The position numbers were made by a program, and so were the translations under genes. DNA of 64,000 nucleotides, from the NCBI GenBank assembly GCA_965116445.1, contig OZ220688.1, positions 3,224,001 to 3,288,000 of the forward strand, read 5' to 3'. Below the pieces are notes generated by a model. The model worked only from the letters and a program-made list of their open reading frames with translations. It searched no databases and was not told the DNA's origin. Origin of the DNA: Multivorans sp965116445. Its GTDB lineage: Bacteria; Acidobacteriota; Thermoanaerobaculia; Multivoradales; Multivoraceae. Every line of letters begins with the position of its first letter. Position 1 is the stretch's first letter. Of this stretch, positions 17,812 to 25,076 are shown piece after piece.

Positions 17812-18762
17812 GCCGTTCCTTCTGCCTGCGATGAGCGCGTTCGCGCCAGATGCGGTAGTGCCGGACCACCCGAGCGTGACGTTCGGTGTAGTCCGCTCCT
17901 GTGTGGAAGGTGTCGTAGACAACCGAGAGGTCTTCCTCATCAAGGTCGTAGAGGTGAGCGACGACCGCGTCGAGTTCGGCGATGAGGTCCTCTCTTTCGG
18001 CGTCGGAGTGAACGGAACCCGCTTCGACGCCGACTGCCGTCGCCCAGTCGCGGAAGCCTGGATGATCGGGTTCTGCGGTCGCTAGGCGACCTGCTATCTC
18101 AATGGTCCGTAGGCGTCCACGGTCGTCCTTGGGCGGGCGCGGGATCGGAAGGCTGTTGAAGATGTGAAAGTTCATGGCCAGCTCGACGACCCGCCGGGCG
18201 AACCAGTCCAGGATCATCGACGAAAGGACGCCAAGTAAGTAGGCCTGGTCCGATGGCGTTCCGTTCGGCCACAACAGATACGGCGCCTTGTTAGTGAGTA
18301 CGCGGCCGCCTGGCACTAGGGCGGCGATGACAGTGCGGTTGTTTGTCCGATTCGTGACGTCGCGAAAGGCGATACGGGGCCCGACACACGGCAAAGTCGT
18401 GTGATCCTCAGCCCAGTCCTGAGGGAACTCGCTGAAGGCGGAGCGGCGGTTCTTCTGGCCGCGCAGCCGCCGATTCTGGAGAACACCGGCAATGCGTTCG
18501 CGTTCAGCCCAAGCGTAGTAATCGCCGGTGTCCGGTTGCCAGAGGTTGAACGAACGGCCTCCGTAGACCGGCCAGATTCCCCCGTCGGTCATGGTCGTGA
18601 AGCGCCTCTTGTCGTTCGTTGCGTCGAGTTCCCGCTGCGGCCGGGCGCGCCACGCGGGGGAATGTCGAGCCGGAGTAGTGGCTTGTCGTTCGTCGCGTGT
18701 AGATCGGTCGCCGGTCTGGCCCGCCAGACGGTTTCCGCGCGGCTCGGCTCTCCGCTGTCCGC
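17804..18762 (-). pseudogene. C-terminal part of the adenine methyltransferase, out of frame
   Basis: This frame continues the methyltransferase after the heptanucleotide repeat. It contains PQRELDATNDKRRF and IWPVYGGRSFNLWQPDTG. A block of the form PCVGPRIAFRDVTNRTNNRT and NKAPYLLWPN follows, and it ends in a helical tail. These blocks are the normal target-recognition and C-terminal region of Eco57I-type methylases, not a separate gene. The upstream frame differs by 1 nt, so with the present six repeat units the part is untranslated or made only by slippage. No good start codon serves it alone. With one unit fewer it would join the main frame to give a protein of about 1,470 aa. Confidence 0.8.
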
Positions 18763-21700
18763 TTGAGCCTTGAGCCTTGAGCCTTGAGCCTTGAGCCTTG
18801 AGCCTTGAAGCGGCTAGCAGAAACCGGTTCGACCGACAAGTCCAGGCGAGGGTGCGCACGCATCTTGCGGAAGACTCGGAGTGCCGCGTCGCTCGGGATC
18901 GACGGCAAGGCGGCCGAAGCCGACCAGGTCAGGAACTCGTCGACCGGAATCGCTTCGGGCACGCCGGCGGCCATGCCGGCCTCGTAGTGCTGCTCGCTGT
19001 CGTATGGTCCTCTTAGTCGCAGACAGCCCCGATGATCAGGTCCTCTCCGCAGGCCAATGAGGCCAATGGTGTACCTGGGTTCCATGTCAAAGACCCATCG
19101 CCCCTTGTTCAAAAGCAGCGTGACGTCGTAAAACGCGCCACCGCCTAGTACTGCCTTGCGCCACTCGCCGGACCCCTTCACCGACAGGGCCGATCTGGGC
19201 AGGACGACGCCGGCCGCCCCATTCTCACGAGCCAAGTGCCAGTAGCGCCAGCAGAACGCCTTGTAGAGATCGGGATCGCCCGTGCCCATGCCCGGGTACG
19301 GCCCACGGAGCAGCGCCCGTCTCTGAGACTCCGAACGGGCCAACTCGTCAGCAAGCAGAACGACCAGGTCCGAGCGCTCGCTCCGGATTCGCTCGATCTC
19401 GGGTTGTTGCTCCTTCTGTCTCAGGCTCTTCAGTCCAGGGAACCTCGCGGCCCAGAAACCAAGTTCCTCGACGGTTGCTTCTTCCCATGGCGGATTCCCG
19501 ATCAGCACGTCGAAGCCCGGTCTTTCCCTGGTGAATACCTCCGGGAACAAGGAGGGCATGTGCGCCGGCCGGATCCTCTCGATCTCGGCCGCGACTTCGG
19601 GCCGAAGTGCGATGGCAGCGATCTCCTCAAGGTTGCGGCCGGCAGGTAGGTCGGTCAGCTTCAGTCGCAGTGCTACGGCAGAGTCGAACAGCCGCCGCGC
19701 TGGTTCCGCCTTCCTCTTCGCCTCGGCCAAGTCTTCTCGGCTGCGCGCGACCTCCGCCGTATCCGCTTCCAGGGCGGCTCCCATATCCGCGAGGGCACGA
19801 GCAGCGTTCTGCATGGCGTCCAGGATCGGCTGCGAGTACAGCGACATCTGCTGCGCGCCTTGGTCCGGATCCAGGACGTCGAGTGCCTCTTCCACCGTGC
19901 CCACCCCGGTCAGAGAGTCGCCGCATACGAGGTTGTGGTCCAAGGTCGATATCGGCAGCCCAGGGACAAACGTGTGGATCCAGACCGCAACTCGCGCTAG
20001 CTCAACGGCAGTCTGGTTCAAGTCGACTCCGTAGATGCAGCGGCGGGCAATCTGGCGGCGAAGGAGGGTTGAGCGCTCTATCTCGGTGTCGGGGTTGCCA
20101 AGATTCTGGTGCGCCTTCTGCTCCAGCCTCACGAGTTCGGCGTGTACCTCTCGCAAGTGCCGTTCGTCCAGGAACTCCTGCATCCGCACGTCGATGTGGT
20201 CGATGGCAGCGATGAGAAAGTGTCCGGAACCCATCGCGATGTCGGCCACTCGGAAGTCCCAGAAGACCTCCGCGGCAGTGTCTTCGTCGCCGTGGTCGTA
20301 GAGATTCGCGACCCTGGTCAGGTGCTCCCCAAGCGCCGGCTCAAGGGCCTGGTTGAGTAGGTGCTCAACCGCGAACTCCGGGGTGAAGTAGGAACCGGTC
20401 GCCTTCCGTTCGCCGGAACGGTTATGGAAGTAGACCTCGCCGGCGCAGACCACGACCTCGTCGCTACCCTTTGCCGGCCGATAGGCGTCCTTCCTGTCTA
20501 CCGTGAGATCGACTTCGGCCCGGCTCAGTTCGGACTCGAGCAGGCCTTCGTAGATGGTCCCGAACTCCCGCACCGAGAGCGAGCGGAAGTCAACCGGCCC
20601 TCGAACTTCGTCCGGCGTCTCGTCGACCAGCAGGTCACGTAGCGCCGGCCCTATGACATCGTTCGTCAGTTCGATAGACGCTAGGTCGGCGCCCTCCGGC
20701 CGGTAGCTCGGATCCGCGTCGAACAGTCCACCGTTGTAAGCCGGCACATCCATCTCACTATTGCCGCCGTCAATCGCGCTCCAGATCGTCTGAAGGTCGG
20801 ACCACAACGTCGTGGCTCCAGCGTCGAAGCTCCGTTCGGCTTCGTTCGCGAGGTCGATTGCAAGCTTCTTCAACGAGTGCCGATCGAAGTGGTTGTTCCT
20901 GCCGTACGGCAGTAGGCCCCGATCCTCAGCGTAAGCCTGGAAGAGCAAGCGGAACAAGATGCGCAGGCTCAGGCGGTAGCTGTACTGAAGATCGCCCGCA
21001 GGGCCCCGGTGGCTCCGTCTGTCGAGTGCTTCTGCGACGCCGACCGCCAGGTCTGGTACGACACGCTCATAGATTCGCTGCCGAAGACGGCTGCCGAGGT
21101 CGGTGGTGAACTGGCTGGACTTCGAGAGCAGGTCGACAACGGCGCCCTCCCGGGCAAGCGCCGTGGCTGAGAAAACGAGGTCCAGGTAGCCGGCCTGCCG
21201 TTCGGGCAGCACGTCAAGGTCGAGTTCCAGCCACGTTTCCGCTCGGCTGCGGCTGCCGACGCCGACACCAGCTTCGGCCGAGTAGAGCCGGAGTTGAGCA
21301 CCCCGCATCAGAATCAGCCAGTCGGCGTTCCGCTGTCGGGCCTTGGCCAGCCCGTACGCGGCTGGCGACCGTCCAAACCGCTCGCTCTCCGCCTCGAACG
21401 TCTCGTTTCGGTTGACCAGCAGTGCTACGGCACGCTGCTCATCCTGCGCGCTCGCGAGGACGCGCGCGTGGCCGATTGGCTCCAGTATGCGGAAACCGAG
21501 AGCACGAATCAGGTCGTAGCCACGAGTGCTGAGCATCGGGCGGGCACGTTGTTGGGCTTCTCCCCACCGCTCTTCTTCGGGCAGTCTCTCGAGCAGGTAG
21601 TAGGAGGAGAACAGGCCGCTGTTCGTGAGGCCGGCGTGGTCGCCGTGCTCCTCAGCTGTACTCAGCAGGCTGACAATCCGCCGCCGAGCCGCCGCGCCCT

Positions 21701-22226
21701 CCCTCTCCTCCAGGGCAGCGTTCAGCATGGAAGCGGCTTGGCTCTCGGAGAGTCTGAGGCGCGGTGCGCCGCCTTCGGGACCGAGCAGCCAGACGGCCAC
21801 TGTCGACTGCGTTGATCCGTCTCGGGCATCGAGCCGCCCCCGGGAAGCTCGCCAGTCGCGGCTTCCATCGACCAGGAGGTTCGGTTCCGTCGCCGGCTGC
21901 TCTGAGAGGGTGCGACTGGCACCAGGTTCGTGTGGGGAACCGGGCTGCGCTTGGCCTACTTCGTTAATCGCGGTGCGCCGCCTGATCACGGTTACGAGCG
22001 GGGACGTTCGCTTGCCCAGCCTGCGCTCGTGCAGCCGCCGCTGGAGAGTGACTGGTGGCTCTCCGGCTCCGGTCCACTCAGCTATGAGGACCTCAAGACC
22101 TGTACCGAACGGGTCGGCTCCCAGGATCACGGCGGCGTCCGGGCCGAGGTTCGGATCCAGGTCTGGATCGATGGGGATCGCGATCCTGCGCTCGCCGCGC
22201 AGCTCTGCAAGTCGGGAGTCTGACAT
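18504..22226 (-). CDS. Eco57I-type N6-adenine methyltransferase, currently frameshifted
   Basis: From the ATG at 22226 the frame encodes 1,240 aa. About 1,140 are genuine and the last 90 or so are aberrant, read after the repeat. An N-terminal region of about 560 aa of unknown role precedes the methylase core. That core has motif I as VADIAMGSGHFL near residue 660 and the adenine-methylase motif IGNPPWEE near 909. DNA N6-adenine methylation would mark self DNA. The layout matches DrmMI/PglX-like enzymes of DISARM and BREX. Loss of the C-terminal recognition part should abolish or change activity. The gene is divergent from 22620 and heads the left-going arm with the PLD-SNF2 gene behind it. 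Confidence 0.82.
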   Translation of the reverse strand: MSDSRLAELRGERRIAIPIDPDLDPNLGPDAAVILGADPFGTGLEVLIAEWTGAGEPPVTLQRRLHERRLGKRTSPLVTVIRRRTAINEVGQAQPGSPHEPGASRTLSEQPATEPNLLVDGSRDWRASRGRLDARDGSTQSTVAVWLLGPEGGAPRLRLSESQAASMLNAALEEREGAAARRRIVSLLSTAEEHGDHAGLTNSGLFSSYYLLERLPEEERWGEAQQRARPMLSTRGYDLIRALGFRILEPIGHARVLASAQDEQRAVALLVNRNETFEAESERFGRSPAAYGLAKARQRNADWLILMRGAQLRLYSAEAGVGVGSRSRAETWLELDLDVLPERQAGYLDLVFSATALAREGAVVDLLSKSSQFTTDLGSRLRQRIYERVVPDLAVGVAEALDRRSHRGPAGDLQYSYRLSLRILFRLLFQAYAEDRGLLPYGRNNHFDRHSLKKLAIDLANEAERSFDAGATTLWSDLQTIWSAIDGGNSEMDVPAYNGGLFDADPSYRPEGADLASIELTNDVIGPALRDLLVDETPDEVRGPVDFRSLSVREFGTIYEGLLESELSRAEVDLTVDRKDAYRPAKGSDEVVVCAGEVYFHNRSGERKATGSYFTPEFAVEHLLNQALEPALGEHLTRVANLYDHGDEDTAAEVFWDFRVADIAMGSGHFLIAAIDHIDVRMQEFLDERHLREVHAELVRLEQKAHQNLGNPDTEIERSTLLRRQIARRCIYGVDLNQTAVELARVAVWIHTFVPGLPISTLDHNLVCGDSLTGVGTVEEALDVLDPDQGAQQMSLYSQPILDAMQNAARALADMGAALEADTAEVARSREDLAEAKRKAEPARRLFDSAVALRLKLTDLPAGRNLEEIAAIALRPEVAAEIERIRPAHMPSLFPEVFTRERPGFDVLIGNPPWEEATVEELGFWAARFPGLKSLRQKEQQPEIERIRSERSDLVVLLADELARSESQRRALLRGPYPGMGTGDPDLYKAFCWRYWHLARENGAAGVVLPRSALSVKGSGEWRKAVLGGGAFYDVTLLLNKGRWVFDMEPRYTIGLIGLRRGPDHRGCLRLRGPYDSEQHYEAGMAAGVPEAIPVDEFLTWSASAALPSIPSDAALRVFRKMRAHPRLDLSVEPVSASRFKAQGSRLKAQGSRLKRTAESRAARKPSGGPDRRPIYTRRTTSHYSGSTFPRVARPAAAGTRRNERQEALHDHDRRGNLAGLRRPFVQPLATGHRRLLRLG
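18763..18808. repeat. Heptanucleotide tandem repeat in the methyltransferase gene
   Basis: Six full copies of TTGAGCC (GGCTCAA on the coding strand) plus a 4-nt partial copy run without mismatch over 46 bp. Three units read as seven codons, producing the peptide repeat KAQGSRL. Because 7 is not a multiple of 3, each gained or lost unit shifts the frame. The upstream and downstream coding frames differ by 1 nt, so five or eight units would restore the full gene. Confidence 0.95.
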
Positions 22227-22300
22227 GGAGTGACAAGAGTCTTGCAGCGCGCGATACTACTTCGGAAGTACGGCGCCAGGCCCGGGATGACCTTCCACCA

Positions 22301-22326
22301 GCCGGCACGCTCCGCTCCGTGCCGGC
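22301..22326. promoter_or_regulatory. Perfect 9-bp hairpin upstream of the methyltransferase
   Basis: GCCGGCACG and CGTGCCGGC flank an 8-nt loop, 75-100 nt upstream of the methyltransferase start at 22226. There is no T-tract. It may be an operator or a leader hairpin. The rest of the gap from 22227 to 22619 holds no supported gene and must contain the divergent promoters. Confidence 0.4.
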
Positions 22327-22619
22327 GCGTAGCTCTTCTGGCGGGGTCATCGGAGAACCATTCTCCGGAAGGTCCGCTGCCTGTCGGCGTCAGTGTCGCT
22401 ATGGTCTGGCGGAGTGGTGGACGGCTCCGCTGGGGCGTGTTACCTTCCGCCGGACCTCAGCCACGGTACGGAGGAGAATGGTATGCGTTGTGCACTGGCA
22501 GCTTTACAGGTGCATTCGATCCCAACAGCGGGTGAGCGCGAGCCGCAACGAGACCTCTGCGAGACGCTACTACTCTCTCCAGAGCCAGAGACCACGCCGG
22601 GATCTTGGGGGCTGGAACG

Positions 22620-22835
22620 ATGACCGCGACACAGTCGGAGGACGTGATGGTGGTCTACCTGGAAGAAGCTCTGAAGAACTGCGAACGTCTTTGCGACCAA
22701 CTCCAGAAGGCCGCAGAGAGGCCATTGCATCCGAGCGCGAATCGGGCCAAGACGCTCGCGCACGACGCCGGCAAGATCCAGAACACTCTGCGCGCGCTGG
22801 TGGATGCCAGTCGCCAGCGACGACTGGGAGGTTGA
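22620..22835 (+). CDS. Hypothetical small helical protein
   Basis: The ATG at 22620 gives 71 aa. The product appears wholly helical, with YLEEALKNCERLCDQLQKAA and a later TLAHDAGKIQNTLRALVDA segment, and no membrane segment. No family is recognised. The gene overlaps the next small gene by 32 nt in another frame, which suggests co-translation. It is divergent from the methyltransferase and may be an accessory or regulatory part of that system. Confidence 0.45.
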   Translation: MTATQSEDVMVVYLEEALKNCERLCDQLQKAAERPLHPSANRAKTLAHDAGKIQNTLRALVDASRQRRLGG

Positions 22836-23091
22836 CGGTTTGCTCTTCGCCGACGCCGCTGAGGCGGTTCTGCGCGAAGCTGGCCGCCGGCTGTCCTTCC
22901 GTGAGATCGTCGAGGTCGCTATCGACCGTGGCTACATAACGTCCAGCGCGGCAAACCCAAGCGCCTCAATGGCATGGGCTGTCAAGAGCGACATCAGGAA
23001 GCGGGAGCGAAGCGGTGACTCGCAGCGCTTCGTTTGGATAGGCGGCTCTGCCGCACTCGAGTCATCGGATTCTCCATCCCGGAAGCGGTAA
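22804..23091 (+). CDS. HARE-HTH-like small DNA-binding protein
   Basis: The product has 95 aa from the ATG at 22804. The core reads ADAAEAVLREAGRRLSFREI, then VEVAIDRGYITSS, and ends in a basic strand with SQRFVWIG. This fits the HARE-HTH winged-helix domain found in RNA polymerase delta subunits and fused to restriction endonucleases, where it is thought to sense modified DNA. Here it stands alone beside a methyltransferase gene, a context in which a methylation-dependent regulator is plausible. The assignment rests on the helix pattern and the terminal F-V-W strand only. Confidence 0.55.
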   Translation: MPVASDDWEVDGLLFADAAEAVLREAGRRLSFREIVEVAIDRGYITSSAANPSASMAWAVKSDIRKRERSGDSQRFVWIGGSAALESSDSPSRKR

Positions 23092-23846
23092 GCGCGCCAG
23101 ACAGGGGAAGGACGGCCGAACGGCGCTAGTGGCCCGGAAGGGATCTCCTGAGGCTGGCCGGCGGGCGTCGAGCTAGCGAACGCTAGGAGACTGGCTGGAG
23201 CCCGTTTGCCTTCGGCCTCTCCTTCTGTGTCCTTCGGCTTGGTGGATTCAGTCCCCGCTGCCGCCTCCAGTACTCCCGGCCTTCGCGGACGCCGCATCGG
23301 CTGGCTGCAGGGTGAGGCGTTCCGTGACTTCGTTGGCCGCAACCGCACTCGGCAGGGCGCCCCCAGCGAAAGCTCCCTTGAGCCTTCGGGCCCCGTACTA
23401 CGTTGCAGACGGCTTCGGAGAGCACCTCGGTGTGCTCAGCGGTGAGCAGCCATCAACCAGTTTCCGGAAGGCGTGTACTAGTGTTGGCCGGACAGCGAGC
23501 AAGGTCCCGCCAACCGGCCAGGACTGTCCTTGGCTGCCGCAAAGTGCTGGCCAGACCGACAGCCGCGACCTTCACGACCTCGCGGATGACTTGGCCGGCA
23601 CTACCGGGGCAAGAGCGTCAGCCGCCATCAAGGCAACTCCAAGGGCGTCGTCAACGCTCCGGTGAGGCGGGGGCGCTGGGGGGGACAGACGGCAGATAGT
23701 GTCCGTAAACCGCTGAAAACAAGGGGGTTTCCGGGTGCTCTTCCTTTCGATGGGCAACGTCGTCTTTGTTTTCGGCCTGGCGACGGAGTAGGGTCCTCGC
23801 GGGTCGGCACGAACCGGGTAGAGACTTCGGAAATGGTAGGTCCCTG
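23092..23846. other. Long gap at the right end of the island
   Basis: In 755 bp no ORF has protein-like composition on either strand. The stretch probably holds the island boundary and decayed sequence, plus the promoter of the esterase-receptor pair. No tRNA, clear direct repeat or integrase remnant could be recognised by eye. Confidence 0.4.
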
Positions 23847-25076
23847 ATGATGCCTTGGAAGTCGTGTTCGAGTTGTCGTTTCAGAAGTGATGGTGGTTTC
23901 AGGCCAGGCCGCTACCTCGCCGGTGCGCTCCTGGTGCTGGCGGCTGCACAACCGCTACTGGCGACGACAGTCAGGCAAACCGGCGGTATTCAGACCGAGG
24001 AGGTCCAAACCGGCAGTCTCCAGGCGGAGACTCAAGAGCCGGACGACGATGCGAATGGCCTGGCGGAGAACGCCTTCATGGTCGATCGCAACGGCGATGG
24101 CGTGCTGACGGAAGACGAAGTGATGCCAGGCGCGTTCTCACTGCTGGATGCAAACAGAGACGGCCGAGCGGACCCCGGCGAGGTGAGCGCGTTTCTTGCT
24201 CGCGGGCGCGAGAGTGGACCCTTCGGTTGGGTCAACCCGCCTGCCGAGGATCGCAGGATTCCGGGAGTGATTCACGCGACGTTCGACAGTCCGTCGATGG
24301 GTACTCCGGTGGGCTACAACATCTACCTTCCGCCAGGGTACGACGATGCCGCGAATCGCAACACCCGCTATCCGGTGATCTACTACCTGCACGGCGGGCG
24401 ACCGGGCAACGAATCAAGGAGCATCGGCATAGCGGAGCACGTGCATGCCGCCGTTGCCTCCGGCGCCGTGCGCCCGGTGATCTTCGTCTGGGGGAACGGT
24501 GGCCAGGTGAGCTGGTACGACTACGAGGAGTCCAGGGGGGAAGAGGTCTTTGTCCGGGAGTTGATTCCACACATCGACCGCACTTACCGCACCCTGGCAC
24601 ACCGCGGTGGGCGTGGCTTGCAGGGGTTTTCCCAAGGGGGACGAGGGACTACGCGGATCATGTTCAAGTATCCCCACCTGTTCATCTCCGCCGCACCTGG
24701 TGGCCCCGGCTATGCGGTTGAAAAGCTGGTCTTCGAAAACGACGGCGTTGAACGGGACCCAAGGGCGCGGCCAGCGGAGAGCGCCAGGTCACTTGATTTC
24801 GGCAAGGGCAACGATGCGTACAGCCTTGCCCGGTCCTACGCGCAAGATGGAATGCAGCCGCCACTGAACATCATGATCTGGTTGGGAAACAAGGGGTTCA
24901 ACTACGAGGCCAGCCTGGAGTACTTGGGCTACCTGGATGGATTGGGTGTTCCCGCAGAGCGCTTGATTGCACCAGGTGTGGATCACAACCCGGTCTGGTT
25001 CTACGAAACCCGCGGTGTGGACCTGTTGCGGTTCCATGACCGCTACTGGAGCGAGTCCCCGCCGGATGGGCGGTGA
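23847..25076 (+). CDS. Secreted EF-hand esterase
   Basis: The start was put at the ATG at 23847, giving 409 aa; an upstream extension lacks features. Residues about 19-38 form a signal-peptide core (YLAGALLVLAAAQPLLA). Two EF-hand loops follow near residues 70-110: DRNGDGVLTEDE and DANRDGRADPGE, both with the spacing needed for calcium. The rest is an alpha/beta hydrolase of the esterase D/enterochelin esterase type. It has YYLHGGRPGNES as oxyanion region, GFSQGGRGT with the nucleophile Ser, and VDHNPVWFY with the probable catalytic His. It overlaps the TonB-dependent receptor gene by 11 nt, so it may act on the ligand that the receptor imports, for example a siderophore or glycan ester. Confidence 0.82.
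   Translation: MMPWKSCSSCRFRSDGGFRPGRYLAGALLVLAAAQPLLATTVRQTGGIQTEEVQTGSLQAETQEPDDDANGLAENAFMVDRNGDGVLTEDEVMPGAFSLLDANRDGRADPGEVSAFLARGRESGPFGWVNPPAEDRRIPGVIHATFDSPSMGTPVGYNIYLPPGYDDAANRNTRYPVIYYLHGGRPGNESRSIGIAEHVHAAVASGAVRPVIFVWGNGGQVSWYDYEESRGEEVFVRELIPHIDRTYRTLAHRGGRGLQGFSQGGRGTTRIMFKYPHLFISAAPGGPGYAVEKLVFENDGVERDPRARPAESARSLDFGKGNDAYSLARSYAQDGMQPPLNIMIWLGNKGFNYEASLEYLGYLDGLGVPAERLIAPGVDHNPVWFYETRGVDLLRFHDRYWSESPPDGR

Noticed and set aside
23180..23300. Possible integrase remnant or att site near the island end
   Set aside because: No conserved recombinase motif and no matching direct repeat could be found by eye.
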